DNA of 64,000 bases from Rhodopirellula baltica (GTDB taxonomy: Bacteria; Planctomycetota; Planctomycetia; Pirellulales; Pirellulaceae): assembly GCA_002901265.1 (NCBI GenBank), contig PPHI01000083.1:1-64000 (forward strand), read 5' to 3'. Under the pieces are notes generated by a model. That model had not been told where the DNA came from. It saw nothing but the letters and a program-made list of their open reading frames with translations, and made no database searches. Positions within the stretch are counted from its first letter, which is position 1; every line of letters starts with the position of its first letter. This document shows positions 44,412 through 53,002 of this stretch, one piece after another. A program made the translations under genes and the position numbers.

Positions 44412-46859
44412 CTATTTTTTCTTATTTGGCGGGCGTTTGCGTTTGTTGGGGCGAGCGACGGCGGGCTCGGGTTCTTTCTGTTGCATTTGCGACATCAGAC
44501 GCTCGGCAAGCGTTTGCTTCCCGTCATTTTTTTTCGCCGATACCGAGACGGCATCCAGAACGTCTCCATCGGCGTCCAGGTCGAAGTGCTTTCCGCTAGG
44601 CAGCGTCTTTTTAACCATCATGCGTTCGCCAATGCCCCACATGCTGCTGGCGATGAAGTACAAGCACAATCCGGCTGGAACACGGAAGAAGAACAGGCCC
44701 ATGAACAGCGTCATGAACGTCATCATCTTTTGTGTCATTGCCGTCTGTTCGTCGGTTGCCGGAGGCATGAACAGTTTCTGTTGCGTGATGAACAAGATCA
44801 CCACGATGATCGGCAGGATGTTCAAGTACGGACCCAACCAACCGGTGCCACGTCCGGCGATGAAGTCGGTCATTGAATCGCCCCAGTACATGAACTGGTC
44901 AGGCGCGGCCAAGTTGGATGCCCATCCGGTCGGCGACCAGAACGGCTTTTGCCGCAGTTCGATGTCGACCGACAATGCCCGGTACAGTCCCATGAAGATT
45001 GGTAACTGCAGGAACATGGGAAGGCATCCGGCCAAGGGATTGAACCCGACTCGTTTTTGCAACGCTTGTTGGGCTTTCAGACGGCCTTCCATGTCGTCTT
45101 TGTACTTCTCGGCGATCTTTTTCATCTCCGGTGCCAGCTCTTGCATCTTCTGCGCGTTGACGGCAGCGTTGCGGCTGAGCGGGAACATCGCACCACGGAC
45201 GATCACGGTCAGCAAAATAATCGCGACGGCGTAGTTACCGACGACGGAATGCAGCACGTGCAACAGTCCCGACAGGATCGACGAAAAGATCGCGAACCAC
45301 CCGTAGTAGATGAAATCGCCGATGCCATAGGACGCGAGCAATTCGGGTTCTTTGGGCCCGGCGAAGATGCGCAGGCTTTGTTTGAACGACTCGTTGGGAG
45401 CAACTTGAACGCTATCGCTATTGAGTGAGAAAGAAACGTTGACGGCGCGTTCTTTGTGTTTTTCGATGCCCGACTCGTTTGCAACCAGCATCGCTTCGGC
45501 GCGTGAGTAGCCCTTCAATGCGGACTCGCCGTCTTCTGGTAAAAACGCAACGGCAAAGTATTGTGCGTCGACACCGATGTATTTGAGGTCTTTGGCGGAC
45601 GATTCACTGTCCGATGCGAAGATGCCTTCGAATGCGTTTTCAGGGTCCTTGCGTTGTTCTTTCAGCAGTGTCACGCCGCTGATCAACGTGTGCCCGTCCG
45701 CTGCGGTGCGATAAACGATGTCACGAGCCGCGGCGCCACTAAAGTTTGGGCTGATCTTGTTGCTGTACCACCAGCCTTCCAAGGTGATGCCGTTTGCACC
45801 TTCCAAGCGATAGGCGAGGTCCTGTGGCTTGGAGCCAAGGTTGGTGACTTCGACGTCCATATCGACGACAAAGCTGCCTGGCGTCACGGTGAAAGTCCGT
45901 GCCAATCGCACCGGTTCGCCACCGATTTCTTCCATCGCGGCGGAACCGATCACGGTTTCCAACTTGATCGATTGGCTGCCCCCTTCGCCTTCGCTCGTCG
46001 AAGCGGACCAGTACTGCGCCGACGGATCGCCGAGGGCTTTCATAAACCGTTCGCCGCTTGGGATCCGTTTGTTGTTGGCTTGGGCAAGCGTCACCAAGCA
46101 GGACAGGCGTGACAGGTTGCCAGCGATTTGATCGTCGCCGCCGTCTTCGGCCAGGCGGACAAGGTCCAAGGGGTGTTGTGACAATTCAACGTCGAACAAC
46201 AGTTTGACTGGGGTTTGCCCAGTCCCGGCTTCACGTTGGACTTCGACAGTGACCGAGTGCCCCGGTTCTGTCTTGGCCAAGGCGGCTTCGATGTCGCTGT
46301 TGGTTTGGATCGCGGTTTCGCCGATCGCCAGAATGATGTCGCCGGTTTGAATTCCAGTGGTGCCGTTTTTGGCTTTGGCCAAGGCGGCTGGCGTTCCGGG
46401 GCCGACAACGTTGACGGTCACGCCGTCGATTTTGCTGCTTGGTGTTCCGGCGAAGTAGCCGAGGTAACCCGTTTGTGTGTCTACACGACGGAAAGCGAGG
46501 TTGCCTTCGCTATCTCGCTTGGTGACTTCGATTCGTTCGATCGCACCGCCACGATTACGAAACGTGACGAGCAAGTTCTGGTTGCTGGCCGGATCCATCG
46601 ATCCGATCGTGAACCACTCGTCGTCGCCTTCGGTCGATTGGATCGCGTCTTCATTGCCGTTGGCTTCGGCGTTGTCTGATTGTTCGGCGTCGGTGTTTTC
46701 GGCGTCCGCCGCAGTTGCTTGCTCGGCGTTATCGCCATCGACTTGGGCGACTGCGTCGTTCTCGACATTTTCCGGTGGCACGATCTGTGACCGGATCGAC
46801 ATGTAGAAAAAAAAGAATGCCGCCGAGAGAAGCAGAAAGGTATAAGTGCGACGATCCAC
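44412..46859 (-). CDS. yidC: YidC membrane protein insertase with a PDZ-like insertion
   Basis: 815 residues from the GTG at 46859; the open frame reaches 46949, but the usual basic start (VDRRTYTFLLLSAAFFFFYM) favours the later GTG. YidC inserts and folds inner-membrane proteins. Order: first TM; acidic linker (Asp/Glu/Asn-rich, about 30-90); periplasmic P1 domain interrupted at about 150-240 by a PDZ-like insert with GIQTGDIILAIGETAIQTNS and GHSVTVEVQREAGT; the conserved core with YGWFAIFSSILSGLLHVLH, MFPLSRNAAVNAQKMQELAP, RVGFNPLAGCLPMFLQLPIF and final helices. The C-terminal tail is basic (NKRKRPPNKKK), suitable for ribosome binding. A PDZ domain inside YidC is unusual. Confidence 0.9.
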   Translation of the reverse strand: MDRRTYTFLLLSAAFFFFYMSIRSQIVPPENVENDAVAQVDGDNAEQATAADAENTDAEQSDNAEANGNEDAIQSTEGDDEWFTIGSMDPASNQNLLVTFRNRGGAIERIEVTKRDSEGNLAFRRVDTQTGYLGYFAGTPSSKIDGVTVNVVGPGTPAALAKAKNGTTGIQTGDIILAIGETAIQTNSDIEAALAKTEPGHSVTVEVQREAGTGQTPVKLLFDVELSQHPLDLVRLAEDGGDDQIAGNLSRLSCLVTLAQANNKRIPSGERFMKALGDPSAQYWSASTSEGEGGSQSIKLETVIGSAAMEEIGGEPVRLARTFTVTPGSFVVDMDVEVTNLGSKPQDLAYRLEGANGITLEGWWYSNKISPNFSGAAARDIVYRTAADGHTLISGVTLLKEQRKDPENAFEGIFASDSESSAKDLKYIGVDAQYFAVAFLPEDGESALKGYSRAEAMLVANESGIEKHKERAVNVSFSLNSDSVQVAPNESFKQSLRIFAGPKEPELLASYGIGDFIYYGWFAIFSSILSGLLHVLHSVVGNYAVAIILLTVIVRGAMFPLSRNAAVNAQKMQELAPEMKKIAEKYKDDMEGRLKAQQALQKRVGFNPLAGCLPMFLQLPIFMGLYRALSVDIELRQKPFWSPTGWASNLAAPDQFMYWGDSMTDFIAGRGTGWLGPYLNILPIIVVILFITQQKLFMPPATDEQTAMTQKMMTFMTLFMGLFFFRVPAGLCLYFIASSMWGIGERMMVKKTLPSGKHFDLDADGDVLDAVSVSAKKNDGKQTLAERLMSQMQQKEPEPAVARPNKRKRPPNKKK

Positions 46860-47177
46860 GATCGATTCGATTCGTTGAGGAATGACTTGGGAGTGTCTTG
46901 GCCGGCGATAGGGACGATTGGGGAAATCGTGTGACCGGTTGCAACCCACCGAGAGGGGGCTCGGTCCACGAGCCTCCGGGGCGCATTAGCCCGGTATTCT
47001 GGCTGGATCATCGAATCTTGGGAAGACGAAACAAGCGTTGAGCCCGATTCGCTGCAGGGAAAACGCGATTCACACCAAGATATTGCAGGCTTGTAACTCT
47101 TGCCCGCGTTCCGCGTGACAGCCGCAGAACGTCGTTAATCCCGCGAAGTTTCTAAGGGATTGTCCGCCAGGACGCCT
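46860..47177. other. Intergenic region upstream of yidC
   Basis: 318 bases between yidC and the large dehydrogenase-type gene on the same strand. A weak GC-rich hairpin at about 46952-46980 has no T tract. The yidC promoter is expected here but was not identified. Confidence 0.3.
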
Positions 47178-50100
47178 CTAATCCGACAGATTGTCGCGAT
47201 CGACGCCTAAGTCCGTTGCGTATCCAACCGCCGTCCCGAATCGATCGATTCGGGAGGCGAAGTCATCAGGATTAGGCTTTGCCGCGATTTCGGCAGCCGG
47301 GACGACACCCAGATAGGACATCAGGTCGCTGATTTCCCGTTCGGTCATCTGATCGATCAGTCCACTGGGCATGATACTGGTATTGCTAGGCAGGATCTGA
47401 TCCACGTTGTCCGCGGCGACCATCGCCATTGCATTGTTCGAATCGCGAACAACGATCGTGCCATCGGATTGTTCACTGACCATGCCGACGTGGACTTTTC
47501 CGTCGAGCGTCAGCAGTTTGCGGCTGGCATACTGGTCACTGACCACATGCGCCGGGTACAGGATCGATTCGAGAATTTCACGTTTGGTGAATCGACGAGC
47601 GATTCCAGACAGATCAGGCCCAATCGATTCGCCATAGTTTCCGAAGCGGTGGCACTGGGCACACTTGGCTTTGGTAAACGCCAGTTTTCCGCCAGCCGGA
47701 TCGCCGTGACGTCCTTGGTCGCTCTCCAGGTAGCTGACCAACTCTTCAAAGTCCCAACGTGATTGGTCGGCTGCGGGCAGGACTGCCGCCGGGCGGTTTG
47801 GATAAACCGACGCATACCATTCTTGCCATAGCTCCATCGATGGTGCTTCGCCTTCGGGGCGTTCCATTCCGGTCCAGTGTTCGAGCAAGGCTTCGACATC
47901 GGCAAAGGAGCGTTCCTCGGCCTCTGCTTTCAAACCCAGCAAGATCAATTGACGCAGCGCGGTCGGGTCATCGGTTGCAATCTCGACCGTTCGTAGAGCA
48001 CGTACGACTTCGATGCCCGCTTCGTGATCCACCAAGCTCAAGCTGCGAACCAAGTAATCCCAGTTGTCGCCATCCGGATGAACGGACAAAGCCATCGCGA
48101 TCACGGCACGACGTTGTGGTTCGTCACGCCAAAGTTCACGCAGGTATTCGGACGATTCGGGGACTTCGCTGCTCGCGAGGAGCGCCACGATACCGGTGCG
48201 CAGTCGACGCTGAACATCGCGTTCTTCATCACCGTCACGGACTTTGCGATCGAGTTCCATCAATGTGTTCGCCAACTCGGGGCTGATCGGCCGTTCGACT
48301 TTATAGATCGCCGCCAATGCTGCGTTTTGCCAAACGTGACCTTGTTCCAAGATGGCATGCAAGTCATCCATGGACAGTGTCGATGCGAAATCGCGTGTGA
48401 CGTCCATCATGTACAGCGGCAACGAACCCGAGGTCGATCGGTTGGCTGCCTTCTCAAAGAATTTCAGCAACGCAAAACGTTGCTTCGCTTTCCAGCCGTC
48501 ACTCATCGCTTGCAAACACATCGCGACAAGGGTGCGGCTTTCGTACGGGGCTTCGGATTCCAGGTAATCGATCGCACGATCAGCGAGTGATTCGGCGTTC
48601 AGGTAGGTCGCCAAGCGAATGACTTCGTGATTGATGCGTGGTTCGCCGGCGGGGAATTCTTCGGCAACTTGTGCGGCTAAGGCTCGCAATTGGCTGGTGT
48701 CGATTTCACTCAAGTGCAATGTCACTTGGCACAGACGCAGCACATCGATGAAGTCGGCGTCACTGAGAAAGCCTTTCATCAGTTCGCTGTTTCGCGCCAA
48801 GACCTTCAATGCGGTCGCTTCACTATGGTCAACGGTGACCAGGGACAACATGCCCATGATGGCAACGCGAGTGTCTCGTGCTTGCAAGACTTCGTCACGG
48901 TATTTTTCGACCGGCATCGACTGCAGGACTTTGTATCCCAAGTAAGCAAGTGTTCGATCTCCACTGGCCAAGATGCCGTTGAGTGATTCGAAAGTCTCGG
49001 GGACGACTTTACCACGCAACATCGCTTCACAAGCGGCACGTTGAACCGGCAGTGATTTATCAACCAACAATTCCATCAGTCGCTGTTTGCTTTCTTCGCC
49101 AGGATCGCGTCCAAGCATCAAAGCCGCTTGGGCACGGACGAGATCGCTTTTGCTTTTGCTAAGTTCCAGCAACAACGCCTCGCTTGGCACGGGGCCAAAC
49201 AGTTGCATCAGCATCATCGCGCGAACGCGATAGTCATCGGGGTTGTCGTCGCTGTACGCAACGCCCGCAACGAGTTGGTTCCATTGGTCACCGAGTTCAC
49301 GTTTGATCGAAGCGATCTTTTGTCGCGTCCAAGCCGATTCGATTTGTGGTTGGCGAATGGCGGCAGCGATTCCGCTGCCCAAGTTTTTCATCTTTTCCGG
49401 TACATCGCCTTTATAGATCACGCGATAGACGCCGCCGGTGGTCGATCGTCCGCCGGTGCAGAAATACAACGCGCCGTCGGGGCCGACTTCCAAATCGGTG
49501 ACGTTCAGCGGTTGGCCTTGCAGGAAGATTTCGCTTTCGGCGGTGTAGCTCGCACCGCGTGGCGTCAGGCGAACGTTCAGGATTCGCCCTTCGCTCCAGT
49601 CGGCCAGGAAAAGCGTGTTTTGGAAGCGTACTGGAAACGCGTAGTGTTCATAGCAAACGCCGCCTGTCGGGCTGCCACGTCCGGTGTCCAGCATCGTTGG
49701 TAGGCGGTCAAAGTAGTATTCAGGCCACTTCGCCCACCCGGTTCGCCAGCCGAATTCACCGCCTTCGGCGACATTGAAAACGGCATTGGGACGATACCAA
49801 GGTGTGTCGAGGTCCGCTTCCATGTCGGCGTCATGGACGAACAGTCCTCCGCCACTGTGAAAGACAAGGTCATAGGGGTTTCGCAGGCCACCGGCGACGC
49901 GTTCGATCACGCTGCCGTCGATGTTGGTACGAATAATCGTACCGCCGGGAGCTTTGACGCCTCGTGCGTGACCCGCGGGATCTTCGTATCGCGGCAGCAG
50001 GTCGCCTTCGTATTCATGGTTGTAGGTTTCGCCGTCACCGGTTTTGCCAACCGCTTTGACATGGCTTCCGACGGCCAAGTAGATCATTCCATCAGGACCA

Positions 50101-51290
50101 AGACGTAAACCGTGTGGTCCATGCTCGTGTGCTTTGATCGCTTTGCCGGCCCAATTGGTGAACTTGACGATCGCTTCGACCTTCTCGAGCGTCCCGTTGC
50201 GGTCGGCGTCGGTCAGTTTGTAAAGCGCGAGGCCTTGTGGCCCGCTGCCGGTCACAAACACTTGGCCATTAAGAGCCAGGATGCCTTGGCATGAATTGAC
50301 TTTGTCGCAGTAGGTGCGAATCGTCTCCGGGACGCCGTCTTCGTCGTCGTCGTAAACCAACATCAGTGGGCCGCCTTCTTGGCTGACCAACAGGTGTCCG
50401 AATTCGTTAAATGTCATCGCCAACACCGAACCGATTTTGTCGTCAGCCAATATTCGCTGCACGCCGAAGCCACGTTGAATTTGGAAGCGTTCTTGTTGTT
50501 CGGTGGAATCGCCTGCGGCCGGTTCGGCAGCGATACTTTCGGTCGCGGTCGGGCCAGCCAGAACCGACGAATTCGGATCGTTGGATGCGACTTCGCTAGC
50601 AGTGGGCGGCTTAGGGAGTGCAGGGTTGGTTGCTTGAGGCGTGTTCGACCGAGGTGTTGCCGCCTGCATTTTGGGTTGTGGTGCGGCCGGCGGTGTTTCT
50701 TCTTCGAGGGTACCGAATGACGATGCCGCTCCCCACAGCCGGTCATTGAACGTTGCGGTTTCCCAAAGTTCCTGCGGCTCGGAGCTGGTTTTCCAGGACG
50801 GGTCGCTGTTGAACGTGTACCAGCGGTCGCTGTTTTCCGGTCGGACCGAGATACGAGCCACCAGGGCGGCAGTATCGCCTTGGCGATTAATCACTCGAAC
50901 GGCGACGATGTTGCGGCCGACGCCAAACGATTCAGTCGCTTCGAATTGGTTCACTTCACGCGAAGATCTGCCATGTCCGATTCGTTTTCCGTTAACGAAC
51001 AGCTCGTATTCGTCGTCAGCGGCGATTTCAACACGGACGTCTGCGGGAACTTTTAAGTTGATCGGTTTGCGGAAAAAGCACTGTGCGCCGCGAGGAATCG
51101 ACTGCTCGGGGCTTGTCCCGTTCGCCCAAATCCATTGGGCGTCGTCAGCCGATTTCGCGGTCGTCGCGAAGAGGCAGACGAAACTGGCGATCAGCATCGC
51201 AGTCCTGGGCAGACCGAGGCCAGTCAGTTGTCGCAACGAATCGATAGTTGGCTTGGTGATCGCCGGTGGTTCAATTAGTCGGCCGTCCAT
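47178..51290 (-). CDS. Pirellula-type membrane dehydrogenase/HEAT/cytochrome c protein
   Basis: 1370 residues from ATG 51290, just after a GAGACG; the open frame reaches 51449. An export segment (TAMLIASFVCLFATTAKSADD) is followed by a sugar-binding-like beta domain (RKPINLKVPADVRVEIAADD, with VAVRVINRQGD). From about residue 300 the Piru_Ver dehydrogenase-type propeller runs (GFGVQRILADDKIGSVLAM, PHGLRLGPDGMIYLAVG). HEAT repeats lie at about 750-1130. The end has a c-type heme site CAQCH and the Pirellula/Verrucomicrobium heme domain (SIGPDLSGIARRFTKREILE; ILPSNTSIMPSGLIDQM). Probably a periplasmic or membrane oxidase for a sugar or polyol; the substrate is unknown. Among the largest in the family. 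Confidence 0.9.
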   Translation of the reverse strand: MDGRLIEPPAITKPTIDSLRQLTGLGLPRTAMLIASFVCLFATTAKSADDAQWIWANGTSPEQSIPRGAQCFFRKPINLKVPADVRVEIAADDEYELFVNGKRIGHGRSSREVNQFEATESFGVGRNIVAVRVINRQGDTAALVARISVRPENSDRWYTFNSDPSWKTSSEPQELWETATFNDRLWGAASSFGTLEEETPPAAPQPKMQAATPRSNTPQATNPALPKPPTASEVASNDPNSSVLAGPTATESIAAEPAAGDSTEQQERFQIQRGFGVQRILADDKIGSVLAMTFNEFGHLLVSQEGGPLMLVYDDDEDGVPETIRTYCDKVNSCQGILALNGQVFVTGSGPQGLALYKLTDADRNGTLEKVEAIVKFTNWAGKAIKAHEHGPHGLRLGPDGMIYLAVGSHVKAVGKTGDGETYNHEYEGDLLPRYEDPAGHARGVKAPGGTIIRTNIDGSVIERVAGGLRNPYDLVFHSGGGLFVHDADMEADLDTPWYRPNAVFNVAEGGEFGWRTGWAKWPEYYFDRLPTMLDTGRGSPTGGVCYEHYAFPVRFQNTLFLADWSEGRILNVRLTPRGASYTAESEIFLQGQPLNVTDLEVGPDGALYFCTGGRSTTGGVYRVIYKGDVPEKMKNLGSGIAAAIRQPQIESAWTRQKIASIKRELGDQWNQLVAGVAYSDDNPDDYRVRAMMLMQLFGPVPSEALLLELSKSKSDLVRAQAALMLGRDPGEESKQRLMELLVDKSLPVQRAACEAMLRGKVVPETFESLNGILASGDRTLAYLGYKVLQSMPVEKYRDEVLQARDTRVAIMGMLSLVTVDHSEATALKVLARNSELMKGFLSDADFIDVLRLCQVTLHLSEIDTSQLRALAAQVAEEFPAGEPRINHEVIRLATYLNAESLADRAIDYLESEAPYESRTLVAMCLQAMSDGWKAKQRFALLKFFEKAANRSTSGSLPLYMMDVTRDFASTLSMDDLHAILEQGHVWQNAALAAIYKVERPISPELANTLMELDRKVRDGDEERDVQRRLRTGIVALLASSEVPESSEYLRELWRDEPQRRAVIAMALSVHPDGDNWDYLVRSLSLVDHEAGIEVVRALRTVEIATDDPTALRQLILLGLKAEAEERSFADVEALLEHWTGMERPEGEAPSMELWQEWYASVYPNRPAAVLPAADQSRWDFEELVSYLESDQGRHGDPAGGKLAFTKAKCAQCHRFGNYGESIGPDLSGIARRFTKREILESILYPAHVVSDQYASRKLLTLDGKVHVGMVSEQSDGTIVVRDSNNAMAMVAADNVDQILPSNTSIMPSGLIDQMTEREISDLMSYLGVVPAAEIAAKPNPDDFASRIDRFGTAVGYATDLGVDRDNLSD

Positions 51291-51720
51291 GGCGCAATCG
51301 TCTCGGAATGGAGAATTGGCAAAATACGACGGTAGGGTAGAACGCGTCCGCTGACCGTCGCAAGATCGATTCGAACGCACCCAATCGGCGGCGGATTGAC
51401 GTGGGGCTACTCGCGGGACAACGGGCACCGAAAAAAATCCTCGTGGCACTGTCCGCTCGTCGTCGTTTTGGTGCGACGCGAGAAGTGCTTGAGGGGGCGA
51501 CGTCCCGGTTGTGCTGATGCGTCACGGTTTGCTGCCAATTCGCCCAGCTTGCTTTCGAGGGGCGATCGCCAACGGCGAGAACTTGAACCGTCTGGGAAAG
51601 CTTGCCCGTCAAACTGGCGCGGCTGAACGGTTTATTCGAGGTCTTTTTTTTGATTTTGCTTTCATGGTGTGCGGTTCCGAATGGAAGTGAACACCGAATC
51701 GATCACACGGAGGCGATAAG
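51291..51720. other. Divergent intergenic region
   Basis: 430 bases between the dehydrogenase-type gene and the outer-membrane protein gene. It holds a run of eight T at about 51645-51652 and, at the right end, the GGAGG ribosome site of the outer-membrane protein gene. Promoters for both genes must lie here; none was identified. Confidence 0.35.
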
Positions 51721-52770
51721 ATGAGATCAACGGTACGAAACAAATTACAGACACTGGTTCTGGCAATTGCCGTTGCCACGGGTGCCGCGCCTGCCGCAGA
51801 TGCTGCCGGTTTGGGACTCTTCAGCAACGGTTGCGATTCGTCGGCATGCTGTGACACGACGGATTGCGATTCACTGCTTAATTGCGACAGCGGATGTGAT
51901 TCCGTCTGTGCATCGGCATGCGGCGATAGCTTGCTTGCCGGTTTGATTAAGCCGACTGACCATTGCTTTGACGACTTCGTCAGCCCAATGATCAACTTTG
52001 TCCATTTCGAAGACCCACGTACACTGACCGAGATCCGTCCGATCTTTGTCAACCACTGGGTGCCGTCGACAATCGGAAACAACATTCCCGCAGGCGGATC
52101 GATCCAACTGTTGGCGATGCAGTTCCGCGTTGCGTTGACCGAGCGATTGAGCTTGATCGGCGTCAAAGACGGTTACATCTGGGACAACACTGGCGGCACG
52201 CTGGATACGTTGCTCGATGATGGCTGGGCTTCGGTCACGGCAGGTTTGAAGTACAACGTGCTGCGTGACACCCAAAGTGGAACGCTGTTGTCCGTCGGCG
52301 GAACTTACGAAATCCCAATGGGAAGCCGCGACGCTTTGCAAGACATCGGCGACGGTGAGTTTCACCTGTTCGCGACCGGTGGGCAGCGATTTTTGGACGG
52401 AAACGCTCACTTGATGAGCGCTTTCGGATGGCGTGTGCCAGCCGATGGGACGGTCCAAACGGAATCGGTCCATTGGTCGAACCACTTCGATGTCAAGGTC
52501 ACCGATACCGTGTATCTGTTGACCGAACTGGCTTGGTGGCACTGGACCGATGGTGCCGACAACGGTGCGGCATTGGGCGTAGCCGGACAAGACTTGTTCA
52601 ACCTATCAGCTAGCGACGTTGCCGGAAACAACTTGGTGACCCAGTCGGTCGGGATGAAGTGCAAGCCAACGTGTTCGACCGAATACGGGATTGCTTACGA
52701 GTTCCCGTTGACTGCGAACAAAGACGTTTGCGAAGGCCGTTTGCAACTCGAAGCGATCTACCGCTTCTAG
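51721..52770 (+). CDS. Cys-rich outer-membrane beta-barrel protein
   Basis: 349 residues. GGAGG lies seven bases before the ATG, the strongest ribosome site in the window. Signal peptide LQTLVLAIAVATGAAPAADA ends at about residue 28. Residues 35-70 are packed with Cys (NGCDSSACCDTTDCDSLLNC), giving about ten Cys in 35 residues. The rest is alternating beta strands typical of a porin-like barrel (LLSVGGTYEIPMGS, LYNVLRDTQSGT-like, LTELAWWHW) and ends with Phe (LQLEAIYRF), the usual outer-membrane signal. This form is known in planctomycetes; the role is unclear. A strong terminator follows. Confidence 0.8.
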   Translation: MRSTVRNKLQTLVLAIAVATGAAPAADAAGLGLFSNGCDSSACCDTTDCDSLLNCDSGCDSVCASACGDSLLAGLIKPTDHCFDDFVSPMINFVHFEDPRTLTEIRPIFVNHWVPSTIGNNIPAGGSIQLLAMQFRVALTERLSLIGVKDGYIWDNTGGTLDTLLDDGWASVTAGLKYNVLRDTQSGTLLSVGGTYEIPMGSRDALQDIGDGEFHLFATGGQRFLDGNAHLMSAFGWRVPADGTVQTESVHWSNHFDVKVTDTVYLLTELAWWHWTDGADNGAALGVAGQDLFNLSASDVAGNNLVTQSVGMKCKPTCSTEYGIAYEFPLTANKDVCEGRLQLEAIYRF

Positions 52771-52880
52771 TCGCTGCTAGCGGATTGATTTCAATGTGTG
52801 GTCAAGCCGCGTCTGAATTCAGAGCGGTTTGATTTTAAAATCGGCTAGCGTCGCCAATCGCTTCACCCGAGTGAAAACAG

Positions 52881-52915
52881 AAAAGAGTGTGTCGATTCCG
52901 TCGACACACTCTTTT
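52881..52915. terminator. Bidirectional terminator between convergent genes
   Basis: A perfect 15-bp stem (52881-52895 / 52901-52915) with the loop TTCCG. On the + strand the stem ends in TTTTT, serving the outer-membrane protein gene. On the minus strand TTTTCTGTTTT follows, serving the kinase gene at 53003. It is the clearest terminator in the window along with the one at 33163. Confidence 0.9.
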
Positions 52916-53002
52916 TCCGTTTGGTGCGATGGCCCAGGCGTTCGCGTGACGCCCGAGCGATTGCTTCGTCAAAGTTGCTTCTTGATTGCTACTTCGACTG
53001 TG

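Noticed and set aside
44338-45234. 298-residue + strand frame
   Set aside because: It is antisense to the C-terminal part of yidC.
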